From DATJFQ01 sp035495555 (GTDB lineage: Bacteria > Acidobacteriota > Vicinamibacteria > Vicinamibacterales > 2-12-FULL-66-21), in assembly GCA_035495555.1 (NCBI GenBank), contig DATJFQ010000006.1:1-54309 (forward strand): DNA of 54,309 nucleotides, in the 5' to 3' direction. Shown here in pieces: positions 8,705-16,384 of the stretch; the first letter of the stretch is position 1; each line of letters begins with the position of its first letter. The position numbers and the translations under genes were made by a program. The notes beneath the pieces are model-generated. The model did no database searches, was not told where the DNA came from, and worked only from the letters and a program-made list of their open reading frames with translations.

Positions 8705-9102
8705 CGCACCTTGACGTGTTCCAGATAGTCGCCGGAACGGATCCGCGACGCTTTACCAAGCGGCGCGTTGTAGAAGTACACCCAGGCGTCGGCGATCGTG
8801 GAATCGGGGAGCAGCACCGGCGCGAGGGAGCGCGTATACAGGCTGCGGTCGGGGTCCGATTCGCGATAGCCCTCGATCTCGTCCAACGCGGCTAGGACCG
8901 CCGCGGATTCGCTCATCGCGTACACCTCCCCCCAGACGTGCCCGTCGGGGGCCGGGACAGCGGCGGGATACAACCCGACGTCGAACAGCGCGCCCTGGAT
9001 TGCGCCGCGGCCGATGTACTGCAGTTTGTCGTCGATTCCGGCGCGCCGGCGTCGGTTGAAGCCGGCCATGAGCGTGCCGTAGAAGAAAACGAGGTCGGAC
9101 AC
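8701..9102 (-). CDS. Gamma-glutamylcyclotransferase-like (AIG2/YtfP) protein
   Basis: The 133-residue protein has the GGCT-like fold signature: YGTLM at residues 9-13, GALFDVG-YP in the middle and the acidic active-site segment LDEIEGY (about residue 75), where the family keeps a catalytic glutamate. Relatives release 5-oxoproline from gamma-glutamyl amines or peptides; the precise substrate is unknown. Translation appears to begin at a GTG at 9102, without a clear ribosome binding site. The upstream sequence is occupied by a long hairpin (9111-9182). Its stop overlaps the start of the M28 peptidase. Confidence 0.85.
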   Translation of the reverse strand: MSDLVFFYGTLMAGFNRRRRAGIDDKLQYIGRGAIQGALFDVGLYPAAVPAPDGHVWGEVYAMSESAAVLAALDEIEGYRESDPDRSLYTRSLAPVLLPDSTIADAWVYFYNAPLGKASRIRSGDYLEHVKVR

Positions 9103-9110
9103 GGAAAACT

Positions 9111-9182
9111 GGTGAATGGGTGAATTCGTGAGTGGGTGAATTAAATCATCAATTCACCGATTCACAAACTCACCCCTTCACC
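9111..9182. repeat. Long hairpin of GGTGAAT-type units
   Basis: Two 32-base arms (9111-9142 and 9151-9182) are complementary at 27 of 32 positions with an 8-base loop AAATCATC. Each arm is built from repeats of GGTGAAT or GGTGAATT. It fills the gap between the stop of the 9189-10229 gene and the start of the GGCT-like gene, and could act as a terminator or mRNA-stability element. Confidence 0.88.
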
Positions 9183-9188
9183 GATCGA

Positions 9189-10229
9189 TCAGCGCTCGTG
9201 GGGTTCCTTCGGCGGTTCCGCGGCGCGTCCGTTGTGCATGTTGTGGATCATCTGGAACAGCTCCGCGGGGACGGCGAACGACAGGGCAACCGTCTTCCCG
9301 CTGCCCGAGGTCTGCAGCGACTGCATCATCGCCGCGATCTTCGGATCGTTCTGCCCCTGCATGCGGCCGAGCGCCAGCAGGCCGTTGATGACCTGGCGCA
9401 GATTCTCGGCCGACTGGTCGTCGCGCGTTTCGGCGCGGAGCGTGCCGCTGAGGCCGCCGTCCACGTGCGCCATGACGGCGAACGTCGTGATGGCGGGAAT
9501 GCGGCTCTGGATTTCCTGCGGCAGCTTCGCGTGGCTCGCGATCGCGTCGAAGCGCCCCACGGCCCACGCGTTGTTGCCGGAATCGATTTGCGAGACCAGC
9601 TCCATCATCTCGTCGTTGCTCGTGATGCTGTGTGCGGAGAGCTGCGCGTCGATCGCGGTCTTGATGGTCTGATCGCTCCCGATGCCGACCAGATCCGGCT
9701 CCAGGAACGCCAGCGTCACCGCATGCGGACCCCGCTGGTCCGGCGTCGTCGTGCCGTCCGCATTCTTGTGCTCGGAAACCGTGACCAGACGTTTGCCCTT
9801 GTAGTCCTCGACCACGCCGCCGTGCTCGCGGGCGAGCGTTTCGAGCTGCGTCGTATTGAAACGGCCGCGGGCCACCACGAGGCCTTTCGGTTCGCCGGGC
9901 TCGGCGGCGGTAAAGGCGGCGACGACGTGGTCGATGTCGCGCTCGATGTCGATTCCGGTTTGCTCCTGGAATTCCTTCTGGCCCTCTTCGTGAGCGGTCG
10001 CGGGCAGGACCTGCTTGAGCTGCTGACGGAGCTCGGAATCCATGACTTCACGGACATTCGCAAATGCGACGACGCTGGCGTCAGCCGGCACGTAGCTCAG
10101 CTCGGGCGGGCCGCTGCGGGAGGCAAATAGCGCCGGACCGCCAAGCTTGAACGCCACCAGACCAACCGTCAATCCGGCGACCATGATGGCGGCCGATCCA
10201 GCCAGAAAATACCGTGTTCTCTTCGTCAT
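9189..10229 (-). CDS. Membrane-anchored or exported protein of unknown function
   Basis: I do not recognise this 346-residue protein. It has one N-terminal hydrophobic segment (about residues 8-30, starting MTKRTRYFLAG), then a long soluble region. That region has patterns such as ADASVVAFANVREVMDSELR, ERDIDHVVAAFT and a repeated sheet-helix arrangement, with LVVARGRFNTTQLE near residue 125. The anchor suggests a periplasmic location. I set the start at the ATG at 10229, which has GAGGGG about 12 bases upstream; the longer frame runs into a repeat-rich spacer. The gene lies alone between the GC-rich repeat copy B and the hairpin before the GGCT-like gene. Confidence 0.75.
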   Translation of the reverse strand: MTKRTRYFLAGSAAIMVAGLTVGLVAFKLGGPALFASRSGPPELSYVPADASVVAFANVREVMDSELRQQLKQVLPATAHEEGQKEFQEQTGIDIERDIDHVVAAFTAAEPGEPKGLVVARGRFNTTQLETLAREHGGVVEDYKGKRLVTVSEHKNADGTTTPDQRGPHAVTLAFLEPDLVGIGSDQTIKTAIDAQLSAHSITSNDEMMELVSQIDSGNNAWAVGRFDAIASHAKLPQEIQSRIPAITTFAVMAHVDGGLSGTLRAETRDDQSAENLRQVINGLLALGRMQGQNDPKIAAMMQSLQTSGSGKTVALSFAVPAELFQMIHNMHNGRAAEPPKEPHER

Positions 10230-10339
10230 ACGACGCAGCCCCTCTGGAGGGATTATACCGATCGAGCGGGTAAAAAGTTCCGAGACCGGGCGGTGGGTGT
10301 CCGGAAGCGAACACATACCCTGGGCTTCGCGACCGGCAG

Positions 10340-10700
10340 CAGGTGCGGTGGGGCCCCTGCGCGGCGCTGCGCGGCCCAGCCCACATCGTGCTCGGCGCGC
10401 AAAAAGGCTGTTGACGAGGACGCGCCTCCGCGCGATGCGGGCGCCCGGGCCGCGCCCCCACCCGTGACAGCAGACGGGCGGTCGCGAAATTAAGTCGCGC
10501 TCCGACTGCCGATGTTGCCCGCGTTCGCCGCGGCTTCAACGAGCAGTACTGACAGTGGTCGCTTCGAACGATGGGGGCGAGGACGGGGCCGCCCCGCTTC
10601 GCGCGGAAGCGGCTCCCCGTCGACACGTCTTTCCGGCCGCTGAGCACGAAGTGGGGCTGTCCGAGCGGGGCCCCATCGTGAGGGCGATTTTGCAAACTGC
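10340..10700. repeat. GC-rich modular intergenic repeat, copy B
   Basis: The 478-bp gap between the gene starting at 10229 and the permease ending at 10708 holds no credible gene. Bases 10573-10651 match the core of copy A (5015-5093) with three differences in 79. The unit begins CGATGGGGGC (10570) and ends GCGGGGCCCCATCG (to 10678), an imperfect terminal inverted repeat enclosing about 109 bp. The left part (10340-10565) is also GC-rich but only loosely similar to copy A. An apparent minus-strand open frame across it is a repeat artefact. Confidence 0.82.
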
Positions 10701-10707
10701 AAACGCT

Positions 10708-11547
10708 CTACTGCTCCAACACGTACTCCCGCCGCTCGACCGTCGCGGCGGCGAGCGCGAGGAACGCAACGATGATCACGGCGAGGGCGATCAGGCTCGT
10801 TGGCAGCGATGCGGTCTGATGGAAAAGGCTCTGCACGAAGCTGACGACCCCGTCGTTGGGCATCGCATGCGGCACCAGCGCCTGCAGGTAATACGCGACC
10901 GTGAACTGCCGCATATATCCCGGAAACGTCATCGCCACCTGCTCCCACCCGAAGATGAAGATCAGGCCGATGAGCAGCGGGCGCTTGAACTTCGCGCCGA
11001 TCCAGGCGAAGACGGCGCCGTAGGCCGCCAGGCCGATCCCGAGCAGGACGAGATCCTTCAGCAGATCGACGAACGACCCTCCGAGGCTGCCCCGCACAGG
11101 CGTGATGCACAGGTAGACGATGATCACCGACGGCAGCACGACGAAGACGGTGCAGGCCAGATACGCCAGGTACTTGCCGAGCAGCACCGCCCCGCGCGGA
11201 ATCGGACGTGTGAAGAGGTACGTGATGGTCTTGTCTTCGACTTCGTCAGCGATGAGCGACGTCCCGTAAAAGACGCCAAGCACGGGCACGATGAACCGCA
11301 GATAGAAGATCCAGATCATCAAGCCGAAAATCGCGGGCCCCGCCATGACGGTGCCGTTGACCGTCGGGCTCGGCGCGCCCAGCGCGAACACGAGGCGGAC
11401 AACGAGCGCGATGATCACCGGAGCACCGACAATCAGGCCCATGAAGATGGTGCGGCGCGACCACAGCATCTCCCCCGTCGACATGTCGAATACCCGCAGC
11501 GCCGACGCCAGATACCCCGGCGTGCGCGGCGTCATGTTCGGCTCCAT
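10708..11547 (-). CDS. ABC-2-type transporter permease (second exporter)
   Basis: The 279-residue protein has about six hydrophobic membrane segments and the layout of ABC-2/NatB-like permeases: a cytoplasmic N-terminus, a long second segment, and the loop LIADEVEDKTITYLFTRP typical of this group. It should pair with the ATPase encoded just upstream (11634-12557) to form an exporter in the inner membrane. The start ATG at 11547 is supported by GGGGAGA close upstream. The 86-bp gap to the ATPase stop is largely filled by nine heptamer repeats. The cargo is unknown. Confidence 0.88.
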   Translation of the reverse strand: MEPNMTPRTPGYLASALRVFDMSTGEMLWSRRTIFMGLIVGAPVIIALVVRLVFALGAPSPTVNGTVMAGPAIFGLMIWIFYLRFIVPVLGVFYGTSLIADEVEDKTITYLFTRPIPRGAVLLGKYLAYLACTVFVVLPSVIIVYLCITPVRGSLGGSFVDLLKDLVLLGIGLAAYGAVFAWIGAKFKRPLLIGLIFIFGWEQVAMTFPGYMRQFTVAYYLQALVPHAMPNDGVVSFVQSLFHQTASLPTSLIALAVIIVAFLALAAATVERREYVLEQ

Positions 11548-11567
11548 CTATCTCCCCGACGCATCAA

Positions 11568-11630
11568 ATCGACCATCGCCCATCGCCCATCGACCATCGA
11601 ACATCGACCATCGCCCATCGCCCATCGCCC
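11568..11630. repeat. Nine tandem ATCGMCC heptamers
   Basis: Nine consecutive 7-bp units (ATCGACC, ATCGCCC or ATCGAAC) run without interruption from 11568 to 11630. They lie inside an operon, between an ABC ATPase stop codon and the following permease start. The same unit family, in reverse complement (GGTCGAT), recurs at 15085 and 37361. Confidence 0.93.
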
Positions 11631-11633
11631 AGC

Positions 11634-12557
11634 TCACTTCACCAGGTACTGGAACACCGCCTGCAGATTGTCGTCCGGCGACGTCACCTCTTCGATCGCG
11701 CCGAACTCTCCGCTCGCGGCCATGTTCGTGAGCCGCGCATAGAACGCGTCCGGCTTTCCGGTCTGCACGACGACGGCACCGGGTTCGAAACTCATGCTCA
11801 ACACGTCGTCGTTCTCGAGGAACTCCCGCGCGAGGCGCCGCGGATCGTTCGCGCGCACGTACACGGTGTGCGGATGCTCGTCGATCAGATCCCGAATCTG
11901 GTGGACGTCGCCTTCCGCGAGGATCCGGCCGTTGTTGATGAGCAGGATGTTCGACGTCATCGACTCGATCTCGTGCAGGATGTGGCTCGAGACAAGAACG
12001 CTCTTGCCGGTTCGCGCCCATTCGCGAATGAGGCGGATGGTCTTGCGCCGCAGGCTGGGATCCATGCCCGACAGCGGCTCGTCGAGAATCAGCAACTGGG
12101 GATCGTGCGCGATCGCCTGCGCCATCTTCACGCGCTGCCGGAGACCCTTGCTGTACGCACCGATTTTTCGATCGGCGTGCTCGGTGAGTTCGAGCGTTTC
12201 GAGCGCTCGGCGCGCGGCCTCGTCCGCAGCCTTCTCGTCGAGCCCGTTGAGGCCGACGAGCGCGCGGACCCATTCGAGCCCGGTCATCCGCTCGTAAAAC
12301 GAATCCTGCTCGGGACAGAATCCGACCCGGAAGAAGAGCCCCGGGTTAGCCCAGATCGGCTCGCCAAGGACACGGATGGTCCCCTGGCTGGGACGAAGCT
12401 GACCCGTGATCAGCTTCATGAACGTCGACTTGCCGGCGCCATTGGGACCCAGCAGGCCCGTGATGCCCGGCGGCACGTTGACAGTGACGTCGTTCAGGCC
12501 CAGGACCTGTCCATACCACTTCGAGACGTGGTCGGCGGAGATGACGGGCGCGTCCAT
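11634..12557 (-). CDS. ABC transporter ATP-binding protein (second exporter)
   Basis: The 307-residue ATPase has all nucleotide-binding motifs: Walker A GPNGAGKST, an ABC signature region YSKGLRQRVKMAQAI, Walker B LLILDEPLSGMDP and the switch SSHILHEIE. The signature is KGLRQ rather than the canonical LSGGQ, a common variant in ABC-2-type exporters. The C-terminal 80 residues form the extra domain seen in drug or Na+ exporter ATPases. Its ATG directly abuts the stop of the preceding permease. It should drive the permease at 10708-11547. Confidence 0.93.
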   Translation of the reverse strand: MDAPVISADHVSKWYGQVLGLNDVTVNVPPGITGLLGPNGAGKSTFMKLITGQLRPSQGTIRVLGEPIWANPGLFFRVGFCPEQDSFYERMTGLEWVRALVGLNGLDEKAADEAARRALETLELTEHADRKIGAYSKGLRQRVKMAQAIAHDPQLLILDEPLSGMDPSLRRKTIRLIREWARTGKSVLVSSHILHEIESMTSNILLINNGRILAEGDVHQIRDLIDEHPHTVYVRANDPRRLAREFLENDDVLSMSFEPGAVVVQTGKPDAFYARLTNMAASGEFGAIEEVTSPDDNLQAVFQYLVK

Positions 12558-13400
12558 TTACGTCACCACCTCGACGCCGCGAACGCGACGTTCGAGGATC
12601 GACAGCGAGACGGCGACCAGCCCGATGATGACGAGCAGCGAGACCTGCCAGGGCGTGGCGTAGCGCGGCGGCTGACGGAAGATCACGTCGACCACCTGCG
12701 TCAGATTCGCGCCGATCGATACCCATGACACGCGCGATGTCCCGGTGATCGCGTACAGCGCGCCGTAGATCGCGGACGTGAAGAAGGTGATGCCGACGTA
12801 GAGGATGCCGACGAACCGGGCGCTCTTGGAGAGCGAGGACAACGCGAGCATCGTGAAGGACGCCAGCAGGACCTGCAGCAGACTGGCGACCACGATCGCC
12901 GGGATGAGGAACAGGTTGGCGCGGAGGAACGCGAAACTTCCGTCGAAGACGATCTTCAGGAGCAGCAGCAGGATCGCGGGCACCAGCGTCACCGAGAGCA
13001 GGAACACCACGAGCACCGCGAGCTTGCCGAAAATGTACTCCGTCCGCATGAGCGGCTTGGACAGATAGATCTGCAGTGCGTTGGCCCGCCGATCGTTGGC
13101 GATCAGCCCCGCGCCGACGTACACCGTGATGACGAACACGAAAAAGTCCTGCTGTTCCAGGAACTGCCTGAACGTCTGCGGCCCGGCGGCAATGATCGAC
13201 GCCTGTGCGACGTTGGCGGCGATATAGAGCTGCACGGCGCGGACGATGAAGGGAAACAAGGCAAACAGCATGATCCCGAGGAACGCGCGGCGCCTCAGGA
13301 AGGTGCGCAGACCGGCCGTCGCAATCACCGCCCACGCGTGGCCCGGCGCCGCCTTCGTGCCGCCGTAATGGCGATAGCTCTGATCGTGAATAGGCGACAT
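12558..13400 (-). CDS. ABC-2-type transporter permease (first exporter)
   Basis: The 280-residue integral membrane protein has about six transmembrane segments (for example AFLGIMLFALFPFIVRAVQL and the stretch around FVFVITVYVGAGLIANDRR). The motif DRRANALQIYLSKPL resembles the conserved loop of ABC-2 permeases. It sits between two ATPase genes: its ATG overlaps the stop of the upstream ATPase by one base (ATGA) and its stop abuts the next ATPase. It most likely partners the upstream ATPase (13400-14362). Confidence 0.88.
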   Translation of the reverse strand: MSPIHDQSYRHYGGTKAAPGHAWAVIATAGLRTFLRRRAFLGIMLFALFPFIVRAVQLYIAANVAQASIIAAGPQTFRQFLEQQDFFVFVITVYVGAGLIANDRRANALQIYLSKPLMRTEYIFGKLAVLVVFLLSVTLVPAILLLLLKIVFDGSFAFLRANLFLIPAIVVASLLQVLLASFTMLALSSLSKSARFVGILYVGITFFTSAIYGALYAITGTSRVSWVSIGANLTQVVDVIFRQPPRYATPWQVSLLVIIGLVAVSLSILERRVRGVEVVT

Positions 13401-14362
13401 CAGTCTTCACCGACCGCTTTGACGAAGACTTGCTCGAGCGTCTGAACGCTCGAACGCAGATGACGGATCTGCACGCCGAACCTGGCGGCGGCGTCGAAGA
13501 TGGCTTTCTGGTCCCCGCTGCCGGGTACGAATACCCGGACGACGTCTTCGTCGGTCTCTCGAAGCGTCATGCCCTCCCCATGAAGCACCTGCATGAATCC
13601 GGGCAGATCGCCCTTGATGCGCAGCTCGAACGTGCGGCCGGCCGGTCCCTTCAGCTCCGCGATCGGTCCCTGCGCGGTGACCCTGGCTTTCTTCATGATC
13701 ACGACGTCGTCGCAGGTGTACTCGACGTCGGGCAGCAGGTGCGACGACAGGATGAGGCTCACGCCCTTGTTGTGCGCCAGGTCCCGCACCAGCTCGAGCA
13801 TCTCGTCGCGGCCTTTCGGATCCATCCCGTTGGTGGGCTCGTCGAGAAACAGGAGATCCGGATCGTGCACGATCGCCTGCGCCAGCTTGATCCGCTGTTT
13901 CATGCCGGTCGAGTAGGTCTCGACGTTTCGATACCGCGCTTCGCCGAGGCCGACGTACTGGAGCACTTCGTGCGAGCGCTGCATCGCATCGACCGGGGGC
14001 AGACCGGCGAGTTCTCCACAATAGGCGACGAAGGACACGGCGTTCATGCCGGGAATGTGCGCGTCGCTTTCCGGCATGTAACCGAGCCGTGCGCGAATGC
14101 CCAGCGGATCCTTCGCGACGTCGATCCCGAGCACGCGCATGTGTCCCTGACTCGGCGCCAGGAAACCGAGCAGCGCCTTGAGCATCGTGCTCTTGCCCGC
14201 GCCGTTGGGCCCCAGCAGGCCGACAGCGCCCCTGGCGAACCGCGCCGAAACGTTCGCGAGCGCGTCGTTCGTGCCGTAACGCACGGTCACGTTGTCGAGT
14301 TCGACGACGGAGGGCGTTTCGGAGGGCGGCGAAGGCGCAGCAGGACTGACAGCCGTTTCCAT
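13400..14362 (-). CDS. ABC transporter ATP-binding protein (first exporter)
   Basis: The 320-residue ATPase is the first gene of the four-gene exporter operon. It shows Walker A LLGPNGAGKST, a signature region YSTGMKQRIKLAQAI, Walker B LLFLDEPTNGMDP and the switch SSHLLPDVE. The N-terminus (about 20 residues rich in Ala/Pro/Ser) precedes the domain. The C-terminal extension resembles that of the second ATPase in the operon, so the two ATPase-permease pairs may have arisen by duplication. The substrate is not indicated. Confidence 0.93.
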   Translation of the reverse strand: METAVSPAAPSPPSETPSVVELDNVTVRYGTNDALANVSARFARGAVGLLGPNGAGKSTMLKALLGFLAPSQGHMRVLGIDVAKDPLGIRARLGYMPESDAHIPGMNAVSFVAYCGELAGLPPVDAMQRSHEVLQYVGLGEARYRNVETYSTGMKQRIKLAQAIVHDPDLLFLDEPTNGMDPKGRDEMLELVRDLAHNKGVSLILSSHLLPDVEYTCDDVVIMKKARVTAQGPIAELKGPAGRTFELRIKGDLPGFMQVLHGEGMTLRETDEDVVRVFVPGSGDQKAIFDAAARFGVQIRHLRSSVQTLEQVFVKAVGED

Positions 14363-14420
14363 GAGCGGTCGGTACTTTATACGGAATCTTGGAGAAGGTG
14401 TTTCAGACGCAGGAATTTTA

Positions 14421-14501
14421 GACTTTAGATTGCAGATTGCCGATTGAGCTAATCAAATCCCTTAATAAATCTGAAATCTCCAATCTGCAATCTGCAATTC
14501 G
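14421..14501. repeat. Inverted heptamer element (AGATTGC / CAATCTG)
   Basis: GATTGCAGATTG at 14428-14439 is the exact reverse complement of CAATCTGCAATC at 14481-14492. Extra partial units lie on both sides (CGATTG, CAATTCG), and an AT-rich loop is between them. This AT-rich patch lies between the HD hydrolase stop and the upstream start of the exporter operon. Confidence 0.85.
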
Positions 14502-14508
14502 CGGCGAG

Positions 14509-15078
14509 CTACAGCGAGCCGCGAAGGCCCAGCGCGTCAGCGTGATCGCGCAGTGAGGCAATGACGTTGGCGATGTGCTCCTCGAGCGGCAACCCGATTT
14601 CCTCGGCCCCGCGGCGAAGGTCTTCCCTCGGCACGGCGCGCGCGAACGCCTTGTCCTTCATGCGCTTGACGACCGACGCCGCCTCGAGGTCCAGGACGCT
14701 TTTCGACGGGCGGACCAGCGCCGCCGCGGTCACGAACCCTGACATCTCGTCGCACGCAAACAGCGTGTGCTCCAGACGCGACTGCCGCGGCACGCCCGAA
14801 TAATCCGCATGCGAGAGGATCGCGCGCGTCACCCACTCCGGATAGCCCTTCTCCTTCAGGATGTCGACGCCGCGGAACGGATGGTTTGCCTGGTCCGGCC
14901 AGCGCTCGTAATCGAAGTCGTGCAGCAGCGCCACGACGCCCCAATCGTCCTCGTCTTCACCAAAGCGTCTGGCGTATCCGCGGACGGCCGCTTCGACGGC
15001 CAGCATGTGTTTGCGGAGACTTTCGCTCTCCGTGTATTGGCGCATGAGCGCGAGGGCATCGGAACGGCTTAGCGGCAT
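14509..15078 (-). CDS. HD-domain phosphohydrolase family protein
   Basis: The 189-residue protein has the HD superfamily metal pattern: His24 in RKHMLAVE, the His53-Asp54 pair in LLHDFDYERW and a later His in ILSHADYSG. The spacing and the phrase NHPFRGVDILKEKGYP match a widespread group of single-domain HDIG hydrolases whose physiological substrate is unknown; relatives hydrolyse phosphate monoesters or nucleotides. It lacks a GYP motif, so it is not a c-di-GMP phosphodiesterase of the HD-GYP class. Confidence 0.85.
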   Translation of the reverse strand: MPLSRSDALALMRQYTESESLRKHMLAVEAAVRGYARRFGEDEDDWGVVALLHDFDYERWPDQANHPFRGVDILKEKGYPEWVTRAILSHADYSGVPRQSRLEHTLFACDEMSGFVTAAALVRPSKSVLDLEAASVVKRMKDKAFARAVPREDLRRGAEEIGLPLEEHIANVIASLRDHADALGLRGSL

Positions 15079-15084
15079 AGGATT

Positions 15085-15133
15085 GTTCGATGTTCGATGA
15101 TCGATGATCGATGGGCGATGGTCGATGGTCGAT
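15085..15133. repeat. Seven tandem GGTCGAT-type heptamers
   Basis: Seven uninterrupted 7-bp units (GTTCGAT x2, GATCGAT x2, GGGCGAT, GGTCGAT x2) fill 15085-15133. The last base is the first base of the stop codon of the 15133-15918 gene on the minus strand. It belongs to the same unit family as 11568-11630 and 37361-37419. Confidence 0.93.
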
Positions 15134-15918
15134 TAATGTCCGCCAAAGGGCGGCTGCACCTTCTGGTAGTCCGAAGGAACGGTAAAGAGCGACGGACTGG
15201 CGGGGACGCGCTTGAGCGAGGTCACTTCGGTCTGCAGTTCGTAGCCGGCGAGCAGGCCCGACCGGAACGACATCCGCAGCGGAAAACGGCCGCCGGCGGT
15301 CAGCGCCTCGATACCCGGGACCGCGGCAAACGTCTGCATCGATTTCAGAATGGCAGCATAACCGGGGCCCTGCAGGGCCATCGTCGACCAGAGATCACCG
15401 CTGAACTGGACTTCGCGCGGAAAGTCCGCCGGCAGGTTCACGCCTTCCGGCGCCGGCACGCGCAGCGTTTCGGTGAAGTGAAACCGATCGGCGGGCTGTC
15501 CGGCGATCGTCGCGTGCTCGCCGGTCGGCTGGATCTCGATGTCCGGCGTGCCGACGAGCATCCCCAGCGTCTGTCCCGCGGGCGCCTCGTACCACGTCTT
15601 CTGTGCCGGATTCATCACCCGCATCGTCGGCTCGCCGACGTTCAGCAGGACGACGGTTCCGCGCGGCAGCGGCCCCATCCGTCCGACGAGCTCCGCACGC
15701 ATCGCGTCCGCCGAGACGACGTAATGGATGTCGGCCGGCCCTTCCGGCGTCAGCATCTGCGCGACGAGCGGACCGAAAGCGGCATATGGGCCCGCTTCGC
15801 CGGCGGCCGGCGTGTCGGTTTTCGTGAAGCCCACGCGGATGGTCGCCTCGAGCGCCGTCGTCTGCGACGGCGCCTGCGTCGCTTGCATCACGAAGGAGAG
15901 CAGGAGTGCGAATAACAT
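15133..15918 (-). CDS. Exported protein of unknown function
   Basis: I do not assign a function to this 261-residue protein. It starts with a short hydrophobic signal-like segment (MLFALLLSFVMQATQA). The body is predicted to be mainly beta-strand, with short segments such as TVVLLNVGEPTMRVMNPAQ, a Trp-Tyr in KTWYEAP and GEHATIAGQPADRFHF. This loosely resembles LolA-fold or DUF4412-type periplasmic proteins, but I cannot confirm that. AGGAG precedes the ATG at 15918 by about eight bases. It sits between the YjbQ gene and a heptamer array at its own stop codon. Confidence 0.75.
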   Translation of the reverse strand: MLFALLLSFVMQATQAPSQTTALEATIRVGFTKTDTPAAGEAGPYAAFGPLVAQMLTPEGPADIHYVVSADAMRAELVGRMGPLPRGTVVLLNVGEPTMRVMNPAQKTWYEAPAGQTLGMLVGTPDIEIQPTGEHATIAGQPADRFHFTETLRVPAPEGVNLPADFPREVQFSGDLWSTMALQGPGYAAILKSMQTFAAVPGIEALTAGGRFPLRMSFRSGLLAGYELQTEVTSLKRVPASPSLFTVPSDYQKVQPPFGGH

Positions 15919-15933
15919 GAGATGCTCCTGCCG

Positions 15934-16344
15934 CTATTCTCCCATCACTTTCACGACGACGCGTTTGCGGCGCCGGCCGTCGAACTCCGCGTAGAACACC
16001 TGTTCCCATGGACCGAGGTCGAGCGCGCCGCTGGTGATCGGGAGGATGACCTGATGCCCCATGATCGTTCGCTTCAAATGGGCGTCGGCGTTGTCCTCAC
16101 CGGTCTGGTGGTGCTTGTATGGAAGCCCCGCGGGCGCGAGCTTCTCCAGCCAGACCTGAAAATCCTCGATGAGACCGCCTTCCCAGTCGTTGACGTAAAC
16201 CCCGGCAGTGATGTGCATCGCGGACACGAGGACCATGCCCTCTTTGACGCCGCTCTTCTTCACGATCGCGGCGACTTCGTCGGTGATACGGATGAATTCC
16301 TGCCGCTGCTTCGTGTTGAACCAGAGATAGTCGGTATAGGTCAT
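15934..16344 (-). CDS. yjbQ: YjbQ / UPF0047 family protein (secondary thiamine-phosphate synthase-like)
   Basis: The 136-residue protein has the full UPF0047 signature: SAMHITAGVYVNDWEGGL, HHQTGEDNADAHLKR and the closing segment LGPWEQVFYAEFDG. The conserved histidines and Asn/Asp in these motifs line a metal-dependent pocket in known structures, and some members have weak thiamine-phosphate synthase activity in vitro. The true cellular role remains unsettled. It lies about 40 bp downstream of tsaD in the same direction. Confidence 0.9.
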   Translation of the reverse strand: MTYTDYLWFNTKQRQEFIRITDEVAAIVKKSGVKEGMVLVSAMHITAGVYVNDWEGGLIEDFQVWLEKLAPAGLPYKHHQTGEDNADAHLKRTIMGHQVILPITSGALDLGPWEQVFYAEFDGRRRKRVVVKVMGE

Positions 16345-16384
16345 TGGGTGCGGCTGTGCCGGCGGGTCGGCGGGTGCATCGACG

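Noticed and set aside
10081..10695. A 204-codon minus-strand frame running into the GC-rich repeat
   Set aside because: It translates the intergenic repeat shared with 5015-5093 and then the wrong frame of the 9189-10229 gene; no protein signature.
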